DNA of 64,000 nt. It comes from Micropterus salmoides (taxonomy: Eukaryota; Chordata; Actinopteri; Centrarchiformes; Centrarchidae). The position numbers and the translations under genes are program-made. Of the stretch, positions 26,001 through 37,860 are shown piece by piece (position 1 is the stretch's first letter; every line of letters begins with the position of its first letter). Under the pieces are notes generated by a model. It made no database searches. It was not told where the DNA came from and saw only the letters and a list, made by a program, of their open reading frames with translations. The DNA is taken from NCBI RefSeq assembly GCF_014851395.1, contig NW_024040152.1, forward strand, positions 15,464,308-15,528,307, written 5' to 3'.

Positions 26001-26365
26001 CACCGTTGATTGTCTACCCACTCTCCCTCTCCGTCACTCACTTTAGCTTGCTCTCACTCTCTTAAAATGATCTCGAGATGCACTCTCCCGCTCTTCCTGT
26101 CCCCTCCTCACTCTTGCTGAAAGCACTTCTCTTCATCTTCCATCTTCACTTCTCGAAGCCAAACGCCCACACACTCACAAACACACTTACATGGAAAACA
26201 CGCACCTTAATGCACAAACACACTTGGTTCACAAACGTGCCCAAGCACACACGCATTGAATCTTTAATCTCTGCCCCATTTTTCTGCCTTTTTGGTCCTC
26301 TGCCATGACTGCAGCGTTCCCTAGGAGGCAGGTCTTTTCACGGTTTAGCACAATGGGCACAGAAA

Positions 26366-26403
<38 letters not shown>

Positions 26404-29400
26404 CTTTGGCCTGCCATCAGGGTTCGGCCTCCTATAGCTTTCTTCCCTCAGCTGTAGCCAGCCAATCCCTCCCAAGACAGTCCAATTCACTTCCTATTCC
26501 TGCAGCCCTCCATGCCTCCGCTCCCTCCCTCCAGCCCTGGCCCTGTTCACGAGAGCAGTTTTACTGGGACTACTCACCACGACAGTGGCTGTCTCCAAGC
26601 CCAGGGAGCCCCAGCTTAGGAAGAGAGCCAGCCAGGCCAGCACGGTCATCCTGTTGGGGAACAGCCCAAACTTTTCAGCCAAAAGGACACCCTGGCCATC
26701 AATCCAGCATTGTATGGTTTGTGTCTAAAGATACAAGAGTGTATGTGTGTGCACTCACAGGATGAGCAGCCAGCGGGCTTGCTTGGCCAGCCCCAGTAGG
26801 ATGAACAGACAAACTATGAGGTCAAGCAGCAGCAACAACACGTATGATAGCCACCTGTAACAAAGAAACACACAAACACCACATACAGCAAACGTCACTA
26901 CATTAAAACTGTTGAGTGTGCAAGAATATTCTTTACCTTAGAACAAGTAGCTGTACTAAAAAAAATGCAACCTAACTCTTGTTTTTCAAGTTTTATCTCA
27001 TTTGAGACAACCAACTGATCTTGAGTTAAGCTTTCTTTGTCATCAAACTACTCGTTAAAATGCAGTAACTTAGTACAAAACACGGGACTGTCTGTTGTTA
27101 CCATAGTACAACTGCTACTGTGTTATGTCGTTTTATCCCACAGAAGATACTACATTGTGAGCAGAAATGTGTAAGAATGAACTGTAATTTTTTATAAAAT
27201 GTTATGGTCTGTAGTTTTATGTGTTTTTATATCTATGGTTTTATTTTATGAGTATTTATTTATCATATTTAGGTAAGCAGAGTCAGTTGATTAGGATGGC
27301 AACACTTTAACATTGATGTGTTTAAGGACAAATAAATTAAACCTCGACCCTTCAGCTGTTCTTCCATTTAGCAATGTGAGTGAGACCAGCAGCTGCCGTA
27401 AAGGAATTTTTGCCTCAATGATAGTTGTTAGTGGAAGGACATTTTTCAGATTTTCCCTCCCCCAGTTCAGAGTTTTTCCCATGGGAATGGTCAGGCTAAA
27501 TTTGGTAACCTGTGTAAGCTAGTGGGTTGCAAATTTAGCATAAATTTGACCAAGTAGTGATTTGTCCTTGGTTGTTATATTTATAATAAGACTATAAGGA
27601 TTCTGATAACACTGCTGACGTTAAACAGAAAAAATGAGACATTCACTCAGTGTATGTCTGCATTCAGCTTGAATTGCTTTATTTGCTATCTAAGACAGAC
27701 AAGAATCCATTGTAGGCAAGTGGTGAAGTTAGGATGAAGCTGAACCTCACTTAACCTCTTACTGTGTCAGGGCAGGGATAAATTACGTCTCATGTGTTTG
27801 CTGTGTGTGGTTTGTTTATGGGAAGCAGTATTTTCATGTTATTACAGTGGACGTTATTTATTAATACTAGGATATAGTTTTGGATTTTTATCAATATAAG
27901 TGCGTTCCTTATTTAATATTGAATATAAAAGCCTACTGTGTGTGGGAACATTTAGTTTCCAACGCATTACCTCAACAAACTCAGCCGTCTTGCAACATTT
28001 ATGAAAGGCTAGTGAGAATAGTTTCCTGAGCCTCTTAGAACACTTGGGGTGTGGTTGTGTTGATAAACAGCCTGCACATGTTGATATATGTGAAATTTGC
28101 TTCTTCAAATGCTGCTGTCTCCTTATTTACGACATGAACTTCCCAAAATAGTAAATGTTTTTGGGAGAAGAATGGAAAGTGTGTGCTAGATTCTACTTTC
28201 TACTAAAGTTTCCAGGGTCTAAGTCACAGAAAACAAATGGTCGCTAGATGAAAAGTGGTTGCACTTGGACAATAATGATGTAGCCTAGAATACACAGTAT
28301 AGGGGGACTATTGCATTCCTTTCAAAAGAACTTTACTTTTTACTCTAATTTCCATAAAATGTACTCCAGGATTGTTTGTAGTTAACTTCTGATGCTTCTG
28401 CTATACACAAGATGGAAAAATAAATCTACGTGTTTATGGTCACAATGTAAAACCACTGGATCGGAAAACTAACAGATCAGTGTTAGCGGACACTGAGTTT
28501 TGTAAACAGGAACAACAGGAATTCAGATTGATTTATTAGTAAGGAAATGATAAGAATGGAGTTACGCCATCTTTTTTTATGGGAAACTGCTAAAGCCAGC
28601 TTCAGAGGATCACTTCTTGCACAATTACCAAGATAAACATATACATTTATGAGCAAAAATGATCAGAGACTAATTGTAAGCAGGAAAAAAAGAGAATAAA
28701 CAGTCTTCTTTCCCAGAAAGCTAACTATCGCTGCCAATGTTAACTGTCGTTGGTGTGGCAGTAGACATAATTCTGATTCCAAGCATGATGCAAAACATAA
28801 AGAGATATGGATGTTTCTTTTTATATATGTAGTTACTTGTTCATAAACAAGTAATGATATCAAATATGTGGTACCGATCTTGACACATCATTTAATAATA
28901 ACCATCCCAAAAAATAATCCAGTAGGCCACCCTGGACTGCAGCCTCACCTGTAGTCCTCATTAACCATCAGAGTGTTGGCTGCCCAGCCCGGTGAGAAGG
29001 GGTTGGGCATTATGCCGCTGGTCGGCACCACTGTAGGAGCCACAGAGGGAGGTACCGGGGTCAGAGGTATAATGGACGCCCCGCTGATACTGCTGTCATT
29101 CCCCAGTCCTGCGTCGATACTAGACCGAGCCAGGGAGATGGAGGAGAGGAGGTTGACCATGTTCTCAGATAACCTCCGGCAGTTCCGTGTCGACACCAGG
29201 AAGGGTTTACTGCCAGTAAATAGCTCCTCCATCGAGGTCAGAGGTCCAGAGATGGACAGCTGCAGCCCAGAAATTGTGTCTGAAATCTGGAGAGGGTGGG
29301 AGGAAGAATGTGAGGAGAGTGAGGTGGCACGGAAACCACAAAGTTGAGACGATGATGCTCATAGAAATCATGGTGGGCTTAGAGTGCTTGTGTAATGGAG

Positions 29401-31037
29401 ATGGAGAACTGAAGAAGGCATCTTGGTGCCGCCGTTTGCTAATGCATGTCCCACAATTTATAACACAAGGTCAGTTTTATATAAAAACATCTTGAACTTG
29501 GACGTGAAAAATCCTTCACTTTTATTTCTACTGGGAATCTTCGGAATAAAAGCAATTTACCCAATTTGCTTTGACATGAAAATACTCTTGAATATACAAC
29601 ACCTTGTAAGTTGATAAAGAGAAGAAAATAGATGGCTGCAGGATAGAAACAGAAGTGAGCACACGCCTTTTGAGACATGTTTTGGAAGGATTGTGCAATC
29701 GTGTTGAATAATTTGTTATCTGTCAAATTCAGAACAGGGCAGTTCTAAGCCTATTATTCGCTTCAGTTAGGTTTTTTGTTGGGTTCATTTCAGCCAAATT
29801 CGTATTATTTCCTCCCTATTTATATATTTTTTATGCATATGTATTTATATAAATATTCTTAGATTGCTGTTAATGCCACGTCAATTGCTCCTGGTGATAC
29901 TAAATATTTTGCATAAATAAAAATTTAAAATTTAATGTGTTATTGCATAATAACATGTAACTGCGTGAAATGTAAGGATTGAAGGACACTGAATGAGGCA
30001 GACGTAGCGGTAGTGTATATTTCTAATGGTTCATCACATTAAAATGTTTAATTTAGATTTCTGCAAATGTTAAAAGAAAGAAAAAGGGCATTAAACATCA
30101 AAATCACTGTTTCACATGTCACAAAACCTTTATCTGCAGGGGAAAGCTATCTGCGGCTGACCGAAAAACATAATCAGTGCATGATGTTGTGTGTGTAAGT
30201 TTAAGCTAATTGTATTTTTAAACAAAATTAAATATAATAATACTAAATAATAAAAATAAATTTAACCACTTAACATACTTCATTGTAATTTGTTTATTTT
30301 AAGTGCAATATTCATTTGCAAATCAGCGCAGCAAGAAAGAACTAAAGGTGCTCACTTTGTGATTGAGCGATAGAGTATAATACTGTATATTGGTGTTGGT
30401 TCATTTATGTCACATACTTTACAGCAATGTTCTTTGTTTTGTTAGTTTGTTAAAATAAATTTTTTGAATGGATTTGGATAGTCTTGTTTATAGCTGAAAA
30501 TGCTGCACATGTCTGCGTGTTGTGTGGGTGGGCATGAAAAATAAATCACTATGAAGAGGTGCCATGGTTTTAAAAAGTTTGGGAACCACTGGGGAAAGAG
30601 TCCTCGTTTCGATAATTCATGTGATCCCTTGAGATTTGCTCTTACAGGTTTGCTGTAATTGTTTCTTGATAAATGTGTCTTCAGAGCATTTTTAAATGTT
30701 ATAATTCTTATGATGAAAGTGCTTTATGAGGGTCAGATTGCTCTAATTTGAATTATTGATATGTTAGTTTCCTTGAAATGAATGTGCCGAACTGATTAAC
30801 TTGTGTTTTTCCCACCGATTCGTAGGTATTTAGCTCATTATCTATATTACTATAGTTTTCCTGACCTGTGTCTTCTACAGAACGCAGTAGGAGGACATTT
30901 AGCAGTCTGACACATAAACCACTGTCTGACCACAGAGAAATCGATAAAACAGAAGTTTATATCTGATTTTCTTTCTCTCTCTCTGCAGATGTAAGCAAGA
31001 ACACATGCTTGGTCGCACGCGCACACACACACACACA

Positions 31038-31085
<48 letters not shown>

Positions 31086-31291
31086 CGGTGGATACTCTGC
31101 ATGACAGTTTACTTTTGTACAGCAACACTCACCAGCAGATCGATGGAAGCTAGCGTATAATTGGCTGTGAGAAGAGAAGAGGTCAACTGATACATCCCAT
31201 CATTAGCCTCGCTGTTGCCATAGAAACCGATGCCTATGGCAACACTGCAAAGGGGGAAAAAAAGGAGAAATGAAAACATTGTGAGAGGGTG

Positions 31292-31341
<50 letters not shown>

Positions 31342-34300
31342 AAAGAGAAGGTGGTTGAAGAACAGATAGCAGAGGCATAAATGTAATGTTTAATTCAGTG
31401 TCTATGTACATTTTAAATTAATGTGACACCAGGAGATAGAGCTAAAGAGGATGGGATATGTGTGCTCTGGATGAGCATACCAACAGCGGAGCGCAGGGTA
31501 AGGAATAAACAGATGAGGGGGAAAAAAGATGACTCCTACTACTCAACGATTAAGCTTCAGCAAGGAAAATATTCGAAATGTTAAACATAACGACATGTTT
31601 ACACATCCTTCTGTTATTCAAATATTCAGATTAAGGGTCAGGCCAGATGTTGATCAAATCCCCTCGAACCCGAGAGGAATGGTATGACCCAATCTCCCAC
31701 AAAGTATGTGACCCAGATTAGAAAGCAGGGGGAAAAGGAGGAATGTGTGTCTGCCTCTGTGTGTGCTTTGCATTTCAAGCTTCCAAATGTGAACGATGTC
31801 TAATGCAGCTGCATTTGAAATGACACAGGCCACCCACCATCTGGAGGATAGGCTGTCACGAGAAATATTTTCAAGAGGTAAACTGCGGCATTATTTTTTC
31901 ATACAGTCTAGCGCAGGAAGCTCTTGCATCTACTACATAACATTACATTACAGTCCATGAGGGGGAGACACGAACCACATCAACCCACGGTGTGTATATA
32001 ATGACATCATTATGACAGCTGAATTCAGGTCCCCAGTACATTATGTTCTGTGATATAACAATACAGTCTCAGTGCATATAAACATGAAGGGAATGGACTG
32101 GGATCTAATAACAAGAACTTCTGAAGCATTAAATTGTGCTATAATTTTATCACAGCACACAGCTGGGCCTGTAGTTTTAGATTTAAAAGGCAGCTGAGCT
32201 TCCCCTCAGTGACTTCCACTAAACAAGAGTGTATTGGACAGATGTCAAGCAACATTTCTGTACATTGTACAGTGGAGACAATGTGCTGACTTGATGACTG
32301 CATGGTCACCAGATCTGAGGGGAATACCGGTGGGTAAAATGATGTAATAAAGTGTAAAGTGCTGTAGGTGGGCGAGCTGAGATCATTCTCTGACATACAC
32401 ACAGCGATGGGGAACCACTGAAATCCACATACGTAAACTAACATACACAGTGCTGTCAGAGGCCTTTGGTTGGTAAACAACAATACAGCATGACCATCAG
32501 CTGTCATCCAGGTCTCCTTTCCTCTCCAGTGACATTGGTAACTGTGTGAAACACTAAAAAGCACATGACGATGGGGGGTGACAGCTTGTGATTCACAGCC
32601 TTGTTGCTGTCCTACAAGTACTGTACTAAAATTTTCAGATACGTTGCTTAAGTATTTCAAGCTTGTGTTACTTTATACTTCAACTCCACTACATTTCAGA
32701 AGGAAATATTCTACTTTTTACTGTATTTATCAGACAGCTACAGTTGCTAGTTACTTTTCAGTTTACGATTTTATCTAAAAAAACATAAGATAAGCTTATG
32801 GAAAACAATGCATTTTTAAAGATTAAACCAGTGGTTCCAATATTTTTGATTTTTTGCTTTCTATTTTTGACTACCTACCAAAATACTGTGTCTGCTTGGG
32901 GCCCTTTGCTACATTTCATATATCTATGAGTTGTTAGCAGTTTCACAAACAAGAGATTTTCCCCTTTAAACTTCTCTGATGGGTTCATTTAAAGGAATAG
33001 TTAATGAATTTGGTAAATAGGCTTCCTGCGCAGAGTTATATGAGAAGATTGATGCCACTCTCATGTTTGTACAGTAAATACAAAGCTACACCCAGACAGA
33101 TTAGCTTAGTTTAGCATAATGACATTGAAAACAGTGGGAAACAGCTATCATCTCTGTTCAAAGGTAACAAATTAAAATACAATGTGTTTATTAATGAGTA
33201 GGCTGATTTTGTTACCTTCCGGCAGAGTCAGGCTAGCTATTTCCCCCTGTTTCCAGTCTTCACGCTAAACTAAGTTAAGCAGCTGTTGTACTGACATTAA
33301 TGGCATTGATCTTTTTATTTTACTTTCTGCAAGAAATCCCAAAAATAACGCTTTCAGGCTTGGAGAGGTAAAATAATCCAATATTTCACAAAAAAAGCAA
33401 AGGTTAGAAAAACGTCAAAATATGAATACAAATTTGTGTTTTAGAACTTTTTTTTCTTCTTTCCTACTCCATTAATCATCTTCCAACCCCTCAGATTTAT
33501 CTTGTGACCCATAGGAGTGAGTTAACCCCTAGATTGGGAACCACTAGAGTAAACTAGTTGAAACTAGCTACACTTCGACCAGCTATGACAGTAAAATGCT
33601 ACTTATGCATTGGTGCATTAGTATTAACAATCTAGTATTCAGTGGTGGAAGAAGTATTCAGAGCTTTCTTCTAAAGTGGCAAGACTACAATCAACAAAGT
33701 GTACTTTAAACATCAAAAGTAAAAATACTCATCATGCACATGGATGCTGTAACTGATATTGTTATATATACTATTACTGATTATTATTACTGATTCATTC
33801 ATGCTTGAGGTCCATTTTAGCATTGTAGCTGGTTGACGTGTATCTACTTGATTGCTTTATACTACAACAATGTATCATATTTGATAAACTCATCATATGT
33901 TTTGTATTTACAAACTACTAGTAACTACTATTTTACTTAAAAGTAAAGACTAATTCCTTTATGTTTTGCTAATTATACTTCTGTACTGACTTTTACATGT
34001 ACTGGAGTTTTTTTACATTGTTCCACTGGTACTTTTTCTTAAGTAAAAGATGTGAAAACATCCACCAGTGTTAAAAGAGGCGACTTGTGTACTTATGTGT
34101 ACATAAGATGACGTCTGAATCCTGCTTCTCACCAGCACAGCGTGACAGCCGCCACTGCCACCCACGTGACACAGCAGATACCCCGCCCCTTCTTCCCGCT
34201 GTAACCGTGACCTGTGCTGGCATCTTCATCCTCCTCCTCCTCCTCCGATCCCTCGCCCCGGTCACCACGGTGACAGCAGCAGTAGTGTATGAGGAAGGAG

Positions 34301-35847
34301 AGAACCACCAAGAGGGAGATAACGAGAGCGATGGCTGATAAACTGGACAAAACCAGCAGAGTCTGAAAAAAAATTAAAAGGAGGGGAACTATGAATCAGA
34401 GAACATGAGAAATGGCATTTTTACAAGTGGAGAAGAGCATTTTGAGGAGGGTGAAATACCAACTAATCCTGTTAAATTCCATAGTTTGTCATATTGTCCT
34501 GCCCCCATTAACAGCAGGAGATGGTGATTAAAAAGGTAGGACAACATAAATTCTGAGCTTCATCAAAGCAGGAAGAGTCAAGGATACAGATACTCACAAC
34601 ATACTTTCATACATAAACAAAGGAAAGGGAACAAAAATGTAATACAATTAATTTGAGCTGATTCTTGACCATTTATGCTTATTCCAAAGGCACATGAATC
34701 TCTGATCTATGCACCAGAGGGAATATTACTAATCCATATCAGACTTTGCTTTTGATCAGGCTCCATGTCATAAAGTCAACATTACTGAAATGCATTTTGC
34801 TGCAACACATATCTACAGTATTATCTTTCATCCATCTGCCAGTCTGTCACTCCCCATTCCTCCACCTTCTCTCTCAATCTCACCTCCTGCTCTCTGAAGC
34901 CCCTCCCCATCGCCCCACTACACCCATCTCTCTTTCCCCACGCTCTCCCTCACTCCCACTCTCTCCCTTCTCTTTCTTTCTATCCACACCACTGAATCTC
35001 TATTAATAATCTGTGACCTACTTAAATACATTCACTCACTTCTCTCTCTGCCTGGTCTTCTGTTCAGCAAGCCTCCTTGCATTACTCATTCCCTCTCTCA
35101 TTTTCTCTCTCGGTGCACTTTCAGTCTCTTTTGTCTTTCTGTTCTGCAGAATAATTTGAGTCCCCCCCCCCCCCCCCCATTGTACCGCAGAGAAGTCACA
35201 AACACGCAATGTGAGACGCCGCTAGCTGAAGCGTTTTGTACGAGAGCCTGTTGGAGGAGGATGAAACTGCCCAGTTCAGAACCATGCAGCTGTGGAAACC
35301 TGCTAGAGGACTCAAACCACGTTGAATCTCATGCACTCCTCCGAAAAATTAGGGGAAAAAAAGTAGAAAAATTATTAGAATTTCAGATTAGATCTGAGCT
35401 AAGGGGCTCTTGGAGGGGTCTAGTGCAATCTTCCCACCAATAATTAGATCAATAAATTGGCAGGAAAAGTGTTTTAAATGCCATCATCATAGCTCTGCAG
35501 ATTGCTCTTACATTCAGGGATTTAAGGAGCAATTTATAGTGTGATGTAGAGAATTCAGGTCCTTAATTGTAGTACAATACCTGCACATTTATTAACTACA
35601 AATGGAGCAACAGGACTGTAATTATTATGCAGTCTGGCACCTCAGATAGGACAGTTACAGCACAGCATGGTGTTACAGTGTGTTATTAGCAGTTGCAGCA
35701 GGTGTCCGTTACCTGCTGGTACTCCCAGCTGTCAGGGACAAAGATGTTGTCCCTCATCTGCATGGCGAGGTCCAGCCGGGGGAGGGCGTGACACACTCGC
35801 ACCCACAACGAAGGGGTATAGCTGGGCACCATTGTCATGGCAGCCAT
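20002..35847 (-). CDS. ttyh1: Tweety family member 1 membrane protein
   Basis: Fourteen coding exons on the minus strand: 35713-35847, 34133-34362, 31133-31244, 28949-29286, 26759-26854, 26578-26650, 24865-24940, 24621-24676, 24268-24360, 24082-24174, 23840-23979, 22883-23050, 21233-21311 and 20002-20085. Every junction is GT-AG and the phase stays open, giving 590 residues. Five hydrophobic segments lie near residues 46-72, 103-128, 273-295, 304-328 and 449-470. The signatures GFYGNSEANDG, LSWGSLGLE and SDFCSDPNTFVLN match tweety proteins. Known family role: dimeric membrane proteins, reported as volume-regulated anion channels and as lipid-binding proteins, with TTYH1 mostly neural. Extracellular N-glycosylation sequons (NYT, NST) are present. 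An acidic loop (GEGSEEEEEDED) follows TM1, and exon 4 adds a Pro/Thr-rich stretch. It is longer than human TTYH1 (about 450) because of the extended C-tail. Family certainty is high; paralogue 1 is supported mainly by 19q13-type synteny. Confidence 0.93.
21233..21311 (-). CDS. ttyh1: ttyh1 penultimate exon, open in two frames
   Basis: In the frame set by exon 12 it encodes NPGYESLPLTDRQSPPPS before a GTGAGT donor. In the frame starting at its first base it reads DSKRFLQWQPWL and stops, which resembles the short TTYH1 C-terminus (SKRFVQWQSSI, recalled from the human protein). The exon may therefore be used in two frames by alternative splicing. Confidence 0.75.
21562..21763. repeat. Perfect 14-bp inverted repeat enclosing 174 bp
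   Basis: TACAGTCCACTCCT at 21562-21575 and its exact reverse complement at 21750-21763. It lies in ttyh1 intron 12. It could be a short MITE or a structured intronic element; no target duplication was seen. Confidence 0.6.
22344..22373. repeat. (GACA)n microsatellite
   Basis: Short run of ACAGACAGAC units in ttyh1 intron 12. A related (GTCT)n run stands at about 22838-22860, so the two form near-complementary arms flanking about 470 bases. Confidence 0.8.
22883..23050 (-). CDS. ttyh1: ttyh1 cytoplasmic-tail exon (symmetric)
   Basis: Encodes DSEEYEDSDSESEDPF and then a Gln/Arg/Pro-rich stretch. The acidic part matches the DDDDPF tail motif of TTYH1. Its length, 168 bases, is a multiple of three and both borders are phase 2, so skipping would keep the frame. 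The acceptor (ACAACAG) lies about 20 bases after its pyrimidine tract, which is somewhat distant. Confidence 0.75.
25667..25739. mobile_element. 73-bp MITE-like inverted repeat
   Basis: Ends are TAGTGTTGTAGT and ACTACAACACTA, exact inverted copies of 12 bp, enclosing GAGACC/GGTCT motifs that are also partly palindromic. This resembles short abundant fish repeats. No clear target duplication was found. Located in ttyh1 intron 6. Confidence 0.6.
26366..26402. repeat. (CA)n microsatellite
   Basis: About 18 CA units in ttyh1 intron 6, close to exon 6 (26578-26650). On the transcript strand it is (GT)n. Confidence 0.9.
26860..28930. other. ttyh1 intron 4, no further feature seen
   Basis: AT-rich intronic sequence between exons 4 and 5 of ttyh1. 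No exon with usable splice sites, RNA gene or recognisable repeat was found. Confidence 0.5.
29290..31020. other. ttyh1 intron 3, largely featureless
   Basis: AT-rich. Near 30560-30596 the sequence TTTGGGAACCACTGG looks like the tail of the same repeat whose ends occur near 32825 and 33545. Otherwise nothing is recognised. Confidence 0.45.
31021..31087. repeat. (CA)n then (GCAC)n tract
   Basis: Eight to nine CA units pass directly into about twelve ACGC tetranucleotide units. The tract is alternating purine-pyrimidine throughout and ends 45 bases beyond the donor side of ttyh1 exon 3. Confidence 0.95.
31300..31340. repeat. (GT)n microsatellite
   Basis: About 20 GT units starting 56 bases beyond the acceptor side of ttyh1 exon 3. 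With the (CA)n/(GCAC)n tract on the other side it brackets that exon. Confidence 0.95.
32600..34070. repeat. Nested cluster of three teleost repeats
   Basis: Outer parts 32600-32790 and 33641-34070 belong to the AAGTAC-rich family; the second copy starts AGTGGTGGAAGAAGTA and ends TCCACCAGTG. Between them lies a second element bounded by AACCAGTGGTTCC near 32826 and GGGAACCACTAG near 33537. Inside that is a third (about 32990-33300) with AAAGGAATAGTTAATG and GATTAGCTTAGTTTAGC motifs. The order suggests successive insertions. It lies in ttyh1 intron 2. Confidence 0.65.
34840..35150. repeat. Polypyrimidine region in ttyh1 intron 1
   Basis: About 300 bases dominated by C and T on the plus strand (CTCTCTCTCCC-type), hence purine-rich in the ttyh1 transcript. 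It is followed by a run of 17 C at 35162-35178. Low complexity; could form triplex or G-rich structures. Confidence 0.6.
35162..35178. repeat. Poly(C)17 run
   Basis: Seventeen consecutive C, i.e. G17 in the ttyh1 pre-mRNA, just upstream in intron 1. Long G runs can form quadruplexes and are also assembly-error prone. Confidence 0.85.
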
Positions 35848-35879
35848 TTTCTAGTGCTGCTGGTCCCCCCTCCTCCAAC
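35848..35879 (-). promoter_or_regulatory. ttyh1: ttyh1 5' UTR segment after an acceptor
   Basis: The minus strand has a long pyrimidine tract ending CCTTCCCGCAG at 35880, followed by 32 untranslated bases and the ATG. This indicates a 5' UTR intron and an upstream non-coding exon somewhere to the right, not located. Confidence 0.5.
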
Positions 35880-36334
35880 CTGCGGGAAGGAGGAAAGAAG
35901 GATCAGAGCAACCAGGATGTGAAGTAAGAGCAGAGGAGAGGGAAGAGGGTAAGGTAAGGAGGGGTGAAGGACTTCCTGAGCCCACGGCCCAAGCTGAGAG
36001 GACAGAGAAGTCACTGAGAGCTTCGCCATCACTTTGTCCCTCCTGCACCCGGGCATAGTGGAGACAATTTATGGCCAGAGATCACCTGAGCAAAGCGAGG
36101 GTCAGAATGTCAGCCGTAGTTACTTGAAAGTAGCTCTCTGGGGTGTAAATCCACCCCAATGTTAACTGAAAGATTCACCTACAAAACTGAATGCACACAG
36201 CAAACTTGTCACACACATTAATAGTGTTATGAGATTTACCTGTCCCATTCTTCACTTTAATATTATTAAGAATGCATATTTCAGAATAACAGCCTTCGTC
36301 TGTTGAGCATGGGCTGTATTTACAGCTCCAAGAG

Positions 36335-36620
36335 GTTGTCAGTTAATTGATTAGTCAGGCGATCGCTTAATCTTAATAATCATTTAAGCAAGCAAAACTG
36401 TTAAATATTTGACCTTTTCCAGCATTTCTGTTTTCCCTGTTTGTTATATCATATTAATAGAATACCTTTGGATTTGGACTATTAGTTGGACGAAAAAAAA
36501 ATATTTCAAGATGTAACCGCGAGCTTTGGAAACCAGTATTATAAACCCATATTTTACTATTGTTTTTGACATTTTATAGCACAAATGATTAATCGATGAA
36601 TTGGCAAAATTATCATTAGT
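36335..36620. mobile_element. hAT-like MITE (TTAATCGATT family), copy 1
   Basis: Ends carry TTAATTGATTAGTCAGGCGA and ATGATTAATCGATGAATTGG. The body has TGACCTTTTCCAGC and GACATTTTATAGC. Similar sequences occur at 43615-43885 in the opposite orientation and, partly, at 41555-41670. This family is abundant in teleosts. No open frame. Confidence 0.65.
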
Positions 36621-36638
36621 TTCAGTCAGACAAGTTGT

Positions 36639-36704
36639 TGCCTTGAACACAGTGAGATTACATGTATATATATATATATATGTAATCTCACTGTGTTCAA
36701 GGCA
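36639..36704. repeat. Near-perfect palindrome with TA core
   Basis: Arms 36639-36663 and 36680-36704 are exact reverse complements over 25 bp (starting TGCCTTGAACACAGTGAGAT). They enclose a 16-base GTATAT...TAT core that is itself almost palindromic. It would extrude as a cruciform or form a long RNA hairpin. Confidence 0.85.
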
Positions 36705-37714
36705 GCATGGATTATATAGGGGACATATGGGGTCTTTGTAGAAGTCCTCCTGGCAGAAGAAAAACACTGCATAAGGCACCAAGAAGACCATTATAGACAG
36801 AGTGATATATTGGACACCATTACAAACCACTGTTTAGCATTCAGCATAAAGCCGGCCACGAGGGAGAGAAAGTAGGGTAAATACAATGGGCAAATCTGGT
36901 TAGCCAAAACATACACTGGAATCCTCATTACAATGACAGAGCAGAGGGGGAACAGAGGGCGAGACAAGGGCCGGGTAGGCTTCTGATATCGGCTGCCCAG
37001 ATTAAGAGAATTTGTTGTTCAGAAAGGAGCGTTTTAAGACAGCTCAAGAGAGAGAACCATTCACAACAGCCCTGATGCTTAAATACAAAGGGTTATACAG
37101 CTCAGCTCAATGCGGATATTTACAGGCAGATACAGTTCTGCATTTGAGTCCACGGATCCAATAATGTCAGCTTCTGAATAAAGGCTTGTGTTGATTTTAT
37201 CACCTTTTAATGCAGCTGTTGTTCAATACAACTTTCAATAAGCATAGTATGCTTCGCTGCTGGGGGATTTTACTCTTCCTATTGATTCACACTTACTGTC
37301 CACTGCACAGAGTTGTGTTAAATACAGTGCATGCTAAAAGTTTAGATTCAGCCACATGTCACATTCAATGCCAGACAATTTCCCATTCAGATTAGGGGCG
37401 GTTATGGCCCAGAACAAGTTAACAGCTCGCCTGCAGGCCAGACAGGGCTGCTCTAAGCCCATTACAATAAGCCTGTTCACCTTAATGGTTCCAGCAGCCC
37501 AACTGTCACAAATCAAATCATTGCCAACACTCCATTTCCCTTATTAAAAATGTGCTGAACATGATGGCTCACACGCTGTGAGGGCTGCATCCATCCACCA
37601 CACATCAGCAGTATCAACAGACTGTGTATACTGTACTCTGGTGTTATATTTATGCATTCCTTCGTGATGATCTTGAGTGGATTCATCAAATTAGATGTAT
37701 TATAGGCGTAATCA

Positions 37715-37860
37715 GAATCGGGTTTATTGCCAGGTACATTTTCACACAGGAATTTGCCTTGGTATAAATTGGTGCTTACAGTACACATGAACATAAATAG
37801 AAATATATAAAAAGTAAGGAGATCAAAAAATTTACAAGTATAAAAAAAATATAATACTAC
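37715..37860. repeat. Dispersed teleost repeat fragment
   Basis: ATCAGAATCGGGTTTATTGC followed by CAGGAATTTGCCTTGGT and ATAAATAGAAATATATAAA is a motif series found repeatedly in fish genomes, possibly the 3' part of a retroposon. Family not assigned. Confidence 0.55.

Noticed and set aside
31021..31087. Possible tandem-repeat regulatory array or CRISPR-like array
   Set aside because: It is a simple dinucleotide/tetranucleotide microsatellite without spacers.
32139..32660. 173-residue minus-strand open frame
   Set aside because: It lies in ttyh1 intron 2, overlaps a dispersed repeat at its start, is in no phase with flanking ttyh1 exons and shows no domain.
36444..36830. 128-residue minus-strand open frame
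   Set aside because: It spans a MITE and the TA palindrome, so its composition reflects repeats.
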